NCBI GenBank assembly: GCA_029260475.1
Contig: JAJDDE010000114.1
Location: 1-32,064, forward strand
Direction of reading: 5' to 3'
DNA: 32,064 nucleotides
Source: Phycisphaerales bacterium
GTDB taxonomy: Bacteria > Planctomycetota > Phycisphaerae > Phycisphaerales > UBA1924
Position numbers and translations under genes: made by a program. Under the pieces are notes generated by a model. It searched no databases. It was given only the letters and a program-made list of their open reading frames with translations, and was not told the origin of the DNA. Each line of letters begins with the position of its first letter. The first letter of the stretch is position 1. Below, piece after piece: positions 15,792 through 26,740 of the stretch.

Positions 15792-18650
15792 ATGCGCCCC
15801 GCCTCCGAGATCCGTCAGCAGTTCATCGATTTCTTCAGCCAGCGGGCTGGGCACACGTTCTTCGCATCGTCGCCGGTGGTGCCGCACGACGACCCGACGC
15901 TGCTGTTCACGAACGCGGGCATGAACCAGTTCAAGCCGGCCTTCTTGGGTGAGATCACCCCTGGCAGCCAGCTCGCGGGCCTGAAGCGGGCGGTGAACAG
16001 CCAGAAGTGCATCCGCGCCGGCGGCAAGCACAACGACCTCGATGACGTCGGCAAGGACAGTTACCACCACACCTTCTTCGAGATGCTCGGCAACTGGTCC
16101 TTCGGCGACTACTTCAAGGAGCAGGCGATCCAGTGGGCGTGGGAACTGCTCACGGAGATCTGGGGCATCGACCCCGAGCGCCTCTACGCGACCTACTTCG
16201 AGGGCAACAAGAAGCTGGGTCTCGAGGCGGACCGCGAGGCGTACGACCTGTGGCTGAAGTACCTGCCGCCACAACGCGTGATCCCCGGGAACATGAAGGA
16301 CAACTTCTGGGAGATGGGCGACACGGGCCCCTGCGGCCCCTGCTCGGAGCTGCACTACGACGGGCGGAGCGACGCCGAGCGCGCGCAGGTGCCCGGTCAC
16401 ACGCTGGTCAACAAGGACCACGACAACGTCATCGAGATCTGGAACCTGGTTTTTATCCAGTACAACCGCACGAGCCCCACGAAGCTGCTGGACCTGCCCG
16501 CGAAGCACGTGGACACGGGGATGGGCTTCGAGCGACTCGTGCGCGTGCTGCAGGGCAAGACGAGCAACTACGACACGGACGTCTTTGCGCCCTACTTCGA
16601 CCGCATCAAGAACGCCTGCGACGTGCGTCCCTACGGCGCGGACATGACGGACCCGATCGATACGGCGTACCGGGTAATCGCCGACCACGTGCGCACGCTG
16701 ACGGTCGCGATCGCCGACGGCGCGAGGCCGGGGAACACGGGGCGCGACTACGTGCTGCGCTCGATCCTCCGGCGCGCGGTGCGGTACGGCAGGCAGACGA
16801 TGGGCGTTGAGGATGCGTTCCTGCACGAGATCGTGCCCGCGGTGGTGCAGCAACTCGGACCGATCTTCCCCGAGGTGATCGAGCATGCCCCGAAGGCGGC
16901 GGCGATCATCAAGGAGGAGGAGGAGGCGTTCGCGCGCACGCTCACGCAAGGGCTCGTGCACTTCGATCAGGCGGCGGACGCCGCGGTGACGCAGGGCAAG
17001 ACCGTGCGCGCCGACGATGCGTTCCGTCTGCACGACACGTACGGCTTCCCCATCGGCCTCACCCGCCTGATGGCGGAGGAACGCGGGCTGAGCGTGGACG
17101 AGGCGGGGTTCGAGCGCCTGATGGAGGAGGCCCGCGAGAAGTCCCGCGCGGGCACCGGCGCTGGGGAGCACGCGAACCTGCTGCTGGGCACCGAGCAGAT
17201 CGCGACGCTCGCGAACCTCAACGTGAAGCCCACCGACGACGAGCCGAAATTCGGGAGCAACTTCGTGCGTGGGCGCGTCGTGGCGATCTGGAACGGGCGC
17301 GACTTCGACGACCACGTCATCGCGAGCAACACACGCCCGACGGACCGGTTCGCGGTCGTGCTGGACAAGACGAACATGTACGCCGAGCAGGGGGGGCAGG
17401 CGTTTGATACGGGGCGGATGTTCGACCACGACGGGCGCCACCAGGGCGAGGCGGACATCGAGAGCGTGCACCGGTGCGGGCCCTATGTCGTCCACATCGT
17501 GCGCGCGCGGCGCGGCGAACTGCGCGTGGGCGAGACCTTCGAGCTGCGCGTGGACCAGAAGCGGCGCAACGCCATCGTGAGCAACCACACCGCGACGCAC
17601 CTGCTGAACTACGCGCTGCGGGACGTGCTGGGCGATCACGTGGACCAGAAGGGCTCGATGGTGGCGCCAGAGCGCCTGCGCTTCGACTTCTCGCACAGCG
17701 CCCCGGTGACCGCCGCCGAGATCAAGGGGATCGAGACGATCGTGCTCCGCGCGATCAGCGCCGAGCACCCTGTGCGGACGGGTGTGGTGCCGCTGGGTGA
17801 AGCGCAGAAGATCCACGGCCTGCGCGCGGTCTTCGGAGAGACGTACCCCGACCCTGTCCGCGTCGTTGCGATCGGTGCCCCGCTGGCGGACATGCTCGAA
17901 GACCCCACGAACGCCCGGTGGCGCGAGTGCTCGGTCGAGTTCTGCGGCGGTACCCACCTCGCCTCGACGGGCGACACCGGCGCGTTCGCGATCGTCGGTG
18001 AGGAATCGGTCTCCAAAGGCGTCCGGCGCATCGTGGCGGTGACCGGCGAGACCGCGAAGCAGGCGGTGGGGCACGGGGAGGCGTTGGGTGCCGCGATCTC
18101 GAACGCGGAGAAACTCGGCGACGCGGAGGTCGCGGGTGAGCTCTCGCAATTGCAGGAACTGCTCGACGGCGCGGAGATCCCGCTGGAACGCAAGAGCGAA
18201 TTGCAGGCGCGGTTGCGAGCGCTGCAGGGGCGGGCGAAGGACGCGCAGAAGGCGGCGGCGAAGCAGGCGAGCGCGGGCGCGGTGGACGTGGCGCGGGAGA
18301 TCGCGGAACGCGCATCGGGCGAGGCGATCGTCTCGCGGGTGCCCGCGGGCTCGGACCGCGGCGCCCTGCTCGCGGCGATGGACGTCGTGCGCTCTGCGCA
18401 CGCGGAGAGCGCCGTGATGCTCATCAGCCCGGACGAGGCGGAGGGCAAGGTGTCCATCGCGGCGCAGGTGCCCGATGCGCTTATTAAGCGGGGCCTCAAG
18501 GCGGGCGACTGGGTCCGCGAGGCGGCCAGCGCCTGCGGTGGCAAGGGCGGCGGCAAGCCCGACAAGGCCCAGGGCGGTGGCACCGATCCCTCGAAGGTGA
18601 TCGATGCCGAGCGGGTCGCGACGATGTACGCCTCCAAGACGCTCGGCTGA
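15792..18650 (+). CDS. alaS: Alanine--tRNA ligase
   Basis: 952-residue cytoplasmic synthetase, slightly longer than the E. coli enzyme. The class II catalytic core starts at MRPASEIRQQFIDFF and contains GMNQFKPAFLGE, KHNDLDDVGKDSYHHTFFEM and GDTGPCGPCSELHYD. The editing domain carries HTATH at 599-603 and a C-rich zinc segment ending CGGTH at 718-722. The C-terminal domain has GSDRGALLAAMD and the glycine-rich ACGGKGGGKPDKAQGGG, as in DHHA1 domains. The reading frame is open far upstream, but the ATG at 15792 is where homology to AlaS begins. No recX or recA gene is nearby; a gluzincin-like gene follows after 51 bases. A long opposite-strand frame is a GC-bias artefact. Confidence 0.97.
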   Translation: MRPASEIRQQFIDFFSQRAGHTFFASSPVVPHDDPTLLFTNAGMNQFKPAFLGEITPGSQLAGLKRAVNSQKCIRAGGKHNDLDDVGKDSYHHTFFEMLGNWSFGDYFKEQAIQWAWELLTEIWGIDPERLYATYFEGNKKLGLEADREAYDLWLKYLPPQRVIPGNMKDNFWEMGDTGPCGPCSELHYDGRSDAERAQVPGHTLVNKDHDNVIEIWNLVFIQYNRTSPTKLLDLPAKHVDTGMGFERLVRVLQGKTSNYDTDVFAPYFDRIKNACDVRPYGADMTDPIDTAYRVIADHVRTLTVAIADGARPGNTGRDYVLRSILRRAVRYGRQTMGVEDAFLHEIVPAVVQQLGPIFPEVIEHAPKAAAIIKEEEEAFARTLTQGLVHFDQAADAAVTQGKTVRADDAFRLHDTYGFPIGLTRLMAEERGLSVDEAGFERLMEEAREKSRAGTGAGEHANLLLGTEQIATLANLNVKPTDDEPKFGSNFVRGRVVAIWNGRDFDDHVIASNTRPTDRFAVVLDKTNMYAEQGGQAFDTGRMFDHDGRHQGEADIESVHRCGPYVVHIVRARRGELRVGETFELRVDQKRRNAIVSNHTATHLLNYALRDVLGDHVDQKGSMVAPERLRFDFSHSAPVTAAEIKGIETIVLRAISAEHPVRTGVVPLGEAQKIHGLRAVFGETYPDPVRVVAIGAPLADMLEDPTNARWRECSVEFCGGTHLASTGDTGAFAIVGEESVSKGVRRIVAVTGETAKQAVGHGEALGAAISNAEKLGDAEVAGELSQLQELLDGAEIPLERKSELQARLRALQGRAKDAQKAAAKQASAGAVDVAREIAERASGEAIVSRVPAGSDRGALLAAMDVVRSAHAESAVMLISPDEAEGKVSIAAQVPDALIKRGLKAGDWVREAASACGGKGGGKPDKAQGGGTDPSKVIDAERVATMYASKTLG

Positions 18651-18701
18651 GCGGAACCGATACCGGCCCCGGGCGTATCACCACGAGCAAGAGGAGCGTG
18701 C

Positions 18702-19910
18702 ATGAGAGCGTCCAAATCGGTGTGGCTGGTGTGTGTGTGCGTGTGGTTGCTCGGCGCGGGTGTTGCTCGCGCGCAGGAGCTGTACGACGTGAACTCGCGC
18801 CACTACGCGATCACGACGAACCTTGAGCGTCATGACATCAAGGGCGTGGCGCTGCACATGGACGCGGTCTTCCGCGCCTACACGCGGATGTTCAGCGGAT
18901 TCACCGCGCGGAACAACAAGCCGGTGACGCTGTACGTCGTGGACTCGCGCGAGGACTACACGGGCGTTCTCGAGGAGCGCGGGATCGACGGCGCGAATTC
19001 GGGGGGCATGTTCTTCTACACGTTCCAGGAAGCCGGGCTCGCGACGTGGCGGTCTGGCCGCCCCGCCGAGCGGATGTACCACGTGCTGCAGCACGAGGGC
19101 TTCCACCAGTTCGCGCACATCCACATCGGCGGCAACTTCCCGATCTGGGTGAATGAGGGGCTGGCGGAGTACTTCGGGCAGTCGCTCCTGATCGGCGAGC
19201 GGCTGGAGACGGGGCTCGTGCCCGCATCGAGGCTGGATCGCGTGAAGGCCTCGATCACCGAGGAGCGCACGCTGCCCTTCGACGACTTCATCCGACTGGA
19301 TAACGCGTCGTGGTCGCAGCGCGTCGCGGGCGGTGATGCGCGCACCGGGATGATGTACGACCAGGCGTGGTCCATCGCCCACTTCCTCGTCCACGCCGAC
19401 AACGGCAAGTATGCGCGCGCCTTTGAGCGGTTCATCAAAGAAACCTCTCGTGGGCTCTCGATCGACAACGCACTCCAGAACTCCTTCGGCACCAGCAACC
19501 TCGACGCCTTCGAGACCGCGTGGAAAGAATGGACGCTTGAGTTGGAGCCCGACCCGGTCTCGACGGGCACAGAGCGGCTGGACTTCATGGCCCAGGGGCT
19601 CCAGTACCTGCGGGAGCAGGGGGTCGCGGTCACCAATGTTGAGGAGATGAAGACCGAGTTGCGTCGCCGGTCCTTCGTGCTCCGGAAGTTCGAGAACGGG
19701 CTGGTGCGCGAGCTGAAGGCGTCGGAGGACGACCTTTTCGCCGCACCGCCCGCCGCGCGCCGGGGGCGCACGAGCGAGGTGGTTCTGATGGTGGACGAGA
19801 AGGGCGAGACGCCGCCGACGCTCGAGATCACCGGTCTCAGCGTGCGGATGGGCGTCGCGTGGACCGTGGGTGCGGACGGGGCGCTGACGTACGAGGTCGT
19901 CTACCGCTGA
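18702..19910 (+). CDS. Secreted DUF1570-like protein with HExxH metalloprotease motif
   Basis: 402 residues. A signal peptide (about 1-24, cut after GVARA) points to export. The core contains VLQHEGFHQFAHI with HEGFH at 131-135, followed by IWVNEGLAEYFGQ, where Glu152 or Glu156 could be the third zinc ligand of a gluzincin (peptidase MA) fold. This arrangement is typical of DUF1570 proteins, which are common in Planctomycetota; proteolysis has not generally been shown for them. The C-terminal third (about 300-402) has no recognised domain. The ATG has GAGGAG five bases upstream. The final ten bases overlap the end of a convergent gene. Confidence 0.82.
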   Translation: MRASKSVWLVCVCVWLLGAGVARAQELYDVNSRHYAITTNLERHDIKGVALHMDAVFRAYTRMFSGFTARNNKPVTLYVVDSREDYTGVLEERGIDGANSGGMFFYTFQEAGLATWRSGRPAERMYHVLQHEGFHQFAHIHIGGNFPIWVNEGLAEYFGQSLLIGERLETGLVPASRLDRVKASITEERTLPFDDFIRLDNASWSQRVAGGDARTGMMYDQAWSIAHFLVHADNGKYARAFERFIKETSRGLSIDNALQNSFGTSNLDAFETAWKEWTLELEPDPVSTGTERLDFMAQGLQYLREQGVAVTNVEEMKTELRRRSFVLRKFENGLVRELKASEDDLFAAPPAARRGRTSEVVLMVDEKGETPPTLEITGLSVRMGVAWTVGADGALTYEVVYR

Positions 19911-20923
19911 GGCGAGAGTCGCGTGAGATGGCCTGCGAGCCAGTCGCGTACGGCTTCGGCGGTGCGCATAAACGAGTGCCTTGGGAGCAGGTCGGTCTTG
20001 GCTTCTTCTCCGTTGCCGCTGTGGCGGAACGTGAGCCGTGGGTAGACGAATTGTTCCGCGCGCGAACGGTGAGAGCGGGTGCTGCTTGAGACCCTCTCGT
20101 TGGATTGGATGTCAATCGACTCGATCTCGTTGAGCGGGACGCGTGATCGGGTGGTGCTGCCATTGGGGACGAGCAGCACGCCTTGTGTCGTGTCTACGGT
20201 CAGATGCTTGTGCGTGCGCCAGCGCATCAGGAGCCCTAGCGCGAGGAAGAACACATAGACCGCGCCGGGTCCCCAGGCCATGGGCCAGAGGGCTCCGAGC
20301 GTCAGGTTCGAGCGATCGATGAAGATGAGCGCGAAGTTTGTGACGAAGAGCGCAACAGACATCGGAATGAGTGCGGCGTGGATTGGGTGCATGCCGTAGA
20401 TGACGGATTCTGTGCCTCGTACGCGGTCATGCTTGAGCGTGAGCCAGTTGAGAGGTGGCCCTGTGAAGCGAATCCACAGCGCGTGAACCGCGAGCGAGAG
20501 CGCGATGAGGACGGGGCCCATGAACGCGCCGGTCACCGCGTAGGCGATGAGGTCGCTCGAACGCAGCCCGGCCTCGAGCAGGCTCTTCGAGTGGTCGCTT
20601 GGGTCATAACGCACGCTGACACGCTGACCAACCTTGAATCCCCGACGCTTCATGTCGTCAACGTTCTGGCCGTTGATCTGGGTCGTGCCCACCATGTCGA
20701 GTCTCAGACGCTCGCTCTCGAAGGTGCCCGAGGGCGTCGTGTACCGGTACACAGGGCCCCGATACCGCTGTTCGTTGTTGGGGCGCCAGGCTTCGCGGAC
20801 GATCTCTCCGCTCGACTCGGGCCACGCGAGTGTCCGTTGCTGGCGGAGGTCCGCCGGCACGAGCACATTGAGGACGAACAGCAGTATCAGGCAAACGGTG
20901 ACGCTCCAAACCGCGAGGAACAC
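19901..20923 (-). CDS. DUF3592-like membrane protein
   Basis: 340 residues from a GTG start. A membrane segment at about 4-22 is followed by a soluble part resembling DUF3592 (WPESSGEIV, then YRYTTPSGTFESERL and GQRVSVRYDPSDHSKSLLE at about 97-115). Further membrane segments lie near 128-152, 187-208 and 219-240, and the C-terminal part is cytoplasmic or peripheral with no known motif. Function unknown. The frame stays open upstream of the GTG through about 30 codons, including ARRRKTSPGVRAIG, which would make a natural positive-inside flank, but no ATG, GTG or TTG exists there. The start is therefore uncertain. It follows the 468-residue membrane protein gene on the same strand. Confidence 0.68.
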   Translation of the reverse strand: MFLAVWSVTVCLILLFVLNVLVPADLRQQRTLAWPESSGEIVREAWRPNNEQRYRGPVYRYTTPSGTFESERLRLDMVGTTQINGQNVDDMKRRGFKVGQRVSVRYDPSDHSKSLLEAGLRSSDLIAYAVTGAFMGPVLIALSLAVHALWIRFTGPPLNWLTLKHDRVRGTESVIYGMHPIHAALIPMSVALFVTNFALIFIDRSNLTLGALWPMAWGPGAVYVFFLALGLLMRWRTHKHLTVDTTQGVLLVPNGSTTRSRVPLNEIESIDIQSNERVSSSTRSHRSRAEQFVYPRLTFRHSGNGEEAKTDLLPRHSFMRTAEAVRDWLAGHLTRLSPQR

Positions 20924-21014
20924 GCCGATGGCCCGGACGCCGGGGCTCGTCTTCCGGCGTCGGGCGAGTGTGACCGTCGTGTTGTCTGCCTGTTGAATCT
21001 CCGAGCCCGCGATG

Positions 21015-22421
21015 TCAGTGCCCCATGAGGTGCTCGTGGACCGCGGGTGCCATCTCGTGGGCGTTGCGGACCGACTCGAACGCTTCCACGGAAGCGTTGT
21101 CGGCGGCGGCGGACCACGCGCGGTTGACCTGGCGCTCGAAGGCGGAGAACTCGTCCATGAAGGCCGCGTACCCGCTGAGGCCCATGCGTCCGACGAGGAG
21201 GTTGCGGCTGTCGATGATCACGTTGATGTGATCGCGCTGGATCTCGGTGAGCGGGACGAGCAGGTCGTGCGTGCCCGTGGTCGCGATGGCGCGATCGAGG
21301 CACGTGCGGATGCGCGTCATCGCGGCTTCGGGTGTTTCGGTGGAGGTCGCGGCGTCGGCCACGCTCTTGGCGATCATCTTCTTCGTCGCGCTGCGGACGA
21401 GGACGACACCGACGATGAGCACGACCACCGACAGGCCCATGAGCCACGCGTGCTCCCAGCGGGCGAACGCGAATTCCTTCACGCGTACGCGCTGGGTGCC
21501 GGTCGCACCGAGCGCGGTGAGCAGCTCGGGGGTGAGCACGTCACGCGGCTGGGCGATGGGGATGAGCTTGCCCTTCTCGGCGGTGGCGCCGGACATGAGG
21601 TGGCCCTCGTCGTTGATGAAGAGCGAGGGGGCCGGGTCCTTTGCCTTTGCCTCCTCCGGATCCTTCGGTGCCGCTTCGGGCTTCTTGGCCTTGTCTTCCT
21701 TGTCCTTGTCTTTCTTCGGGTGCGCGATGTCCAGGGCTGCCTGGAGCGCTTTGAGTTCCTGCGCCTTCGCCTCGGCGAGTGCCGGGTAGAGGCGTTGGAG
21801 CGTTGCTTGACGCACGTCCGGATCGATCGCCAGGGACGCGCGGAGCGCGAAGCGGTCCGCGGCGTTGAGCGACCACAGTCCGGGCACGCCCTCGGGGAGC
21901 GGCAGCGGGACCGCGACGCCTCCGGGCACCTCCACCGCGGTGCTGGGTTCGACCGCGGTGAACGAGCCGTCGTTGTTGTCCTTGGGCATCGGTTCGGTGA
22001 GCTTGCGGATCTGGGCGGGGAAGAGGCCCAGCGCGATGAGCGTGCTCTGTGACGTTGCTTCGAGACCGAGTTCTTCCGCGAAAGACGGCATCGCCTGCGC
22101 GTCGGCGATGACCACGAGCCCGATGTCGCCCGGGTGATCGAGTGTCACGTTGTGATCGGCACCGATCGCAAATCGGACCTCCACGCGCGGCTTACCGCGC
22201 TTGTCGTCGCGCAGGTCGGCGACCGCTTTGGCGGCGTAGACCGGAGTGAGCGCCGCGTGGTTGATGACCGCGCCCGTGTCCGGGGTGGCGAGGCCGGAGA
22301 CGGCGTTGAGCGTCAGGCCCTCGACGTCCTGCGGGACGAGCTTGGGGACGTACGCGGTCGTCGCGGCGACGGTGCCGGCGCAGAGCGCTGCGGTCATGAG
22401 GAGGTAGCCGATCAGTCGCAT
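21015..22421 (-). CDS. Two-segment membrane protein of unknown function
   Basis: 468 residues. An N-terminal signal or anchor (about 4-23) precedes a probably extracytoplasmic region of about 300 residues. This includes a Lys/Glu/Pro-rich low-complexity linker around 231-262. A second membrane segment (about 322-342, LMGLSVVVLIVGVVLV) is followed by a helical C-terminal domain (345-468). No domain is recognised. AGGAG lies nine bases before the ATG. The gene starts 15 bases after the OPT transporter stop, so the two are probably cotranscribed, and a link to transport is suggested by position only. Confidence 0.72.
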   Translation of the reverse strand: MRLIGYLLMTAALCAGTVAATTAYVPKLVPQDVEGLTLNAVSGLATPDTGAVINHAALTPVYAAKAVADLRDDKRGKPRVEVRFAIGADHNVTLDHPGDIGLVVIADAQAMPSFAEELGLEATSQSTLIALGLFPAQIRKLTEPMPKDNNDGSFTAVEPSTAVEVPGGVAVPLPLPEGVPGLWSLNAADRFALRASLAIDPDVRQATLQRLYPALAEAKAQELKALQAALDIAHPKKDKDKEDKAKKPEAAPKDPEEAKAKDPAPSLFINDEGHLMSGATAEKGKLIPIAQPRDVLTPELLTALGATGTQRVRVKEFAFARWEHAWLMGLSVVVLIVGVVLVRSATKKMIAKSVADAATSTETPEAAMTRIRTCLDRAIATTGTHDLLVPLTEIQRDHINVIIDSRNLLVGRMGLSGYAAFMDEFSAFERQVNRAWSAAADNASVEAFESVRNAHEMAPAVHEHLMGH

Positions 22422-22436
22422 GTTCGGGGACTCCTG

Positions 22437-24458
<2,022 letters not shown>

Positions 24459-24478
24459 GGTCACCTCTCGTGGGTCAG

Positions 24479-24498
24479 CACGCCCTCGAGGGGGCGTG
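24479..24498 (-). other. 7-bp hairpin upstream of the OPT gene
   Basis: Arms CACGCCC (24479-24485) and GGGCGTG (24492-24498) with a six-base loop lie 21 bases before the OPT start codon. No T-tract follows on the minus strand. It may be part of the OPT leader or of fliN transcript termination. Confidence 0.35.
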
Positions 24499-24556
24499 GA
24501 TCACGCATGGTGACGGATGGGTGGCGTTCGGGCAACCCCCCGACCGGAGCGGGAGA

Positions 24557-24573
24557 GAGGCGGGGCTCGCCTC
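24557..24573 (-). terminator. Hairpin at the fliN stop codon
   Basis: GAGGCG (24557-24562) and CGCCTC (24568-24573) form a 6-bp stem with a five-base loop; on the minus strand the stem starts inside the fliN TGA stop (24574-24572). The following minus-strand sequence is TC-rich without a clean U-run, so this is a weak terminator or an mRNA end-stabilising structure. Confidence 0.3.
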
Positions 24574-24919
24574 AGTCCTGGTTGTCCTGCAGGGCGTCGG
24601 CGAGTGCTTCGGCGTCCTGGGTGCTGACCTCGGGCGTCGCCTCCACAAGCTCCTCGTCGCCCATCGCTTCGATGCGCTCCCTGAGGTCGCCGATGTTCTG
24701 GATCTCGATGCCGAAGTTCTCGCCCACCTTCACGGCGCTGCCCGTGCCCACGCACTTGTTGTTCACCAGCAGTTCCAGCGGTTCCTCGGCGGACTTGGGG
24801 AGTTCGATGATCATGCCGGGCTGGAGCGTGGCGATCTCCGAGGCGCTCATCTTCTTCTCGCCCATGCGGACGATGATGGGCAGGTCGAGCTTCATGATGC
24901 TGTGGAGCGACGTGGACAT
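24572..24919 (-). CDS. fliN: FliN/SpoA-domain flagellar motor switch protein
   Basis: 115 residues. The SpoA (surface presentation of antigens) domain covers about 12-80: LDLPIIVRMGEKKMSASEI, LQPGMIIELPKSAEEP, ELLVNNKCVGTG and VKVGENFGIEIQNI, a near textbook FliN pattern. FliN forms the base of the flagellar C-ring with FliM and FliG and takes part in export of flagellar substrates. After the domain comes an acidic tail of about 35 residues, in place of the N-terminal extension seen in many FliN proteins. No other flagellar gene lies in this window; it sits between fabF (83 bases upstream) and the OPT gene. A type III secretion C-ring protein (SctQ-like) fragment is the alternative. Confidence 0.83.
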   Translation of the reverse strand: MSTSLHSIMKLDLPIIVRMGEKKMSASEIATLQPGMIIELPKSAEEPLELLVNNKCVGTGSAVKVGENFGIEIQNIGDLRERIEAMGDEELVEATPEVSTQDAEALADALQDNQD

Positions 24920-25002
24920 AGGCCCACTATCGGCTGAATCGGGGGGTGCTCGTCAGCCCGGACGGGCCCTGGCGCTGGCGATGCGGGTGGTTTCGAGGGG
25001 TG

Positions 25003-26286
25003 TTAGCCGCTGTAACGGCCCAAGGCGATGGAGACGTTGTGCCCGCCGAAGCCGAAGGTGTTGTTGAGGGCGACCTTCACGTCCGCCTCGCGGGCGGTGT
25101 GGGGGACGAAGTCCATGTCGAAGTCGTCGTCGGGGTTGTGGCAGTTGATGGTCGGCGTGACGAGGCCCTCCCGGAGGGCGCCGAGGCAGGAGATCATCTC
25201 GACGCCGCCCGAGGCACCCAGGCAGTGCCCGGTCATGGACTTGCTGGAGGACATGAGCAGCGTGCCGCCCTTGGACTTGACGGCGTGGTCGCCGAAGACC
25301 TTGTTGACGGCGTTGACCTCCGCGACGTCGCCCAGCGGGGTGCTGGTGCCGTGGGCGTTGATGTAGTCCACTTCGTTCGCGTTGAGGCCGGCGTCCTTGA
25401 GGACGTTGATCATCGCGCGGCTGGCACCCTTGCCGCCCGCGTCGGGGGCGGTGATGTGGTAGGCGTCGGAGCTGGAAGCGAAGCCGAGCATCTCGCAGTA
25501 GATCGTGGCGCCGCGGGCCTTGGCGTGCTCAAGTTCCTCGAGCACGAGCACCGCTGCGCCTTCCGCAAGGACGAAGCCGTCGCGGTCGCGGTCGAAGGGG
25601 CGGCTGGCCTCCGCCGGGGCGTCGTTGCGTGTGGAGAGGGCCTTCATGGTCATGAACGCGCCGAGGCAGAGGGGGCTGACGGCGCCTTCTGCGCCGCCCG
25701 CGAGCATCACGTCCGCCTCGTCGCGACGGATGATCGCCATCGCGTCGCCGATGGAGTGGCCCGACGATGCGCACGCGGTGGTGTGCGAGCCGCTGGGGCC
25801 CTCGAGGCCGAAGCGGATGGAGAGATCGCCCGCGATGGCGTTGGCCATCAGGCGGGGGACGGTGAAGGGGCTGATGCGGCGCGGGCCCTTCTCGAGCAGG
25901 ATCTCGACGCTCACCTCGATGGTCTGGATACCGCCTACGCCCGAGCCGACGACGACGCCGTAGCGGTCAGCGTCTTTCCCGGCAAGGTCGAGCCCGGAGT
26001 GCTCCCACGCCTCGATGCCGGCGGTGATGCCGAGCTGCGCGAAGCGGTCGAGCCGCTTGGTCTCTCGCTTTTCCATGCGCTGGTTGGGATCCCAGTTCGA
26101 GATCTCGCCACCGATGCGAACGGGCCAGTGCGATTCGTCCCACTGGGCGAAGGCTTCGCCGGTGATCGCGGTGATCCCGCTCTTGCCGTCGCGCATGCCG
26201 AGCCAGGTCGATTGTGCATCGACACCGAGATTAGTCACGGCACCGAATCCGGTGACGACGACGCGCCGGGCGTGGGGTGTTGGCAT
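25003..26286 (-). CDS. fabF: 3-oxoacyl-[ACP] synthase II (KAS II)
   Basis: 427-residue cytoplasmic thiolase-fold condensing enzyme that adds malonyl-ACP units to acyl-ACP in fatty-acid elongation. The catalytic triad is visible: Cys172 in HTTACASSG, His312 in INAHGTSTPLGD and His354 in SKSMTGHCLGASGG. VVVTGFGAVTNLG opens the protein and FGFGGHN lies near the C-terminus. Length is normal. The ATG start has only weak GGAA upstream. It lies 33 bases downstream of acpP, the common acpP-fabF pairing. Confidence 0.96.
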   Translation of the reverse strand: MPTPHARRVVVTGFGAVTNLGVDAQSTWLGMRDGKSGITAITGEAFAQWDESHWPVRIGGEISNWDPNQRMEKRETKRLDRFAQLGITAGIEAWEHSGLDLAGKDADRYGVVVGSGVGGIQTIEVSVEILLEKGPRRISPFTVPRLMANAIAGDLSIRFGLEGPSGSHTTACASSGHSIGDAMAIIRRDEADVMLAGGAEGAVSPLCLGAFMTMKALSTRNDAPAEASRPFDRDRDGFVLAEGAAVLVLEELEHAKARGATIYCEMLGFASSSDAYHITAPDAGGKGASRAMINVLKDAGLNANEVDYINAHGTSTPLGDVAEVNAVNKVFGDHAVKSKGGTLLMSSSKSMTGHCLGASGGVEMISCLGALREGLVTPTINCHNPDDDFDMDFVPHTAREADVKVALNNTFGFGGHNVSIALGRYSG

Positions 26287-26319
26287 GTGCTGTGGGTTCC
26301 GGATGGGAGCCGAGCGCCC

Positions 26320-26574
26320 TTAGGCATTGGCGCCCTGGGCCTCGTGGATGAATTCCACGGCTTCGCCGACGGTCTTGATCTGCTCGGCCTTGTCGTCGGG
26401 GATGGACGTCTTGAAGCGGTCCTCGAACTCCATGACGAGCTCGACGGTGTCGAGGCTGTCGGCGGAGAGGTCGTTCACGAAGCTGGTGGACTCACTGATG
26501 GTGGACTTGTCTTCCACGCCCATCTGCTCGGCGACGATGTCGATGACCTGCGCCTTGATCTCGTCTCTGGTCAC
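26320..26574 (-). CDS. acpP: Acyl carrier protein
   Basis: 84-residue acidic carrier protein that holds growing acyl chains on a phosphopantetheine arm. The attachment site is Ser40 in the motif ADSLD, flanked by SFVNDLSADSLDTVELVM, as in standard AcpP. A TTG at 26586 in frame would add four residues, but the GTG at 26574 (MTRDEIKAQ) is preferred because GGAG lies six bases upstream of it. The C-terminus has a few extra residues (QGANA). It precedes fabF and probably has its own promoter in the 166-base gap after fabG. Confidence 0.95.
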   Translation of the reverse strand: MTRDEIKAQVIDIVAEQMGVEDKSTISESTSFVNDLSADSLDTVELVMEFEDRFKTSIPDDKAEQIKTVGEAVEFIHEAQGANA

Positions 26575-26640
26575 GGGTAACTCCAATAGCGTTCTGGTGG
26601 GGCCCCGAGCGTTACTTCACGCCACGCGGAGCATCCGGTG

Positions 26641-26670
26641 AGGATAACTGAGAGGGCCGGTTGGGGCCAA
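26641..26670 (-). promoter_or_regulatory. Possible sigma-70-like promoter of acpP-fabF
   Basis: On the minus strand TTGGCC (26670-26665) and TATCCT (26646-26641) are 18 bases apart, each matching four of six consensus positions. Transcription would start near 26634, giving an acpP leader of about 60 bases. The site lies in the 166-base gap between fabG and acpP, where a separate acpP promoter would be expected. Confidence 0.35.
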
Positions 26671-26740
26671 CAGGGCTGAATTCGCCTCATGAGCCCCGTC
26701 CCGAGGCATGTTGCCCGGGCGGGTGACGCGAGCCCCAAGG

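Noticed and set aside
15351-18401. 1016-codon open frame on the minus strand opposite alaS
   Set aside because: It lies antisense to a certain gene, has no recognisable domain and is explained by the lack of stop codons in GC-rich sequence.
24479-24498. Strong terminator between fliN and OPT
   Set aside because: The stem is perfect, but no U-tract follows on either strand, so it is listed only as a hairpin.
24946-26580. 544-codon plus-strand frame opposite fabF and acpP
   Set aside because: Antisense to certain genes; Gly/Asp/Val/His-biased.
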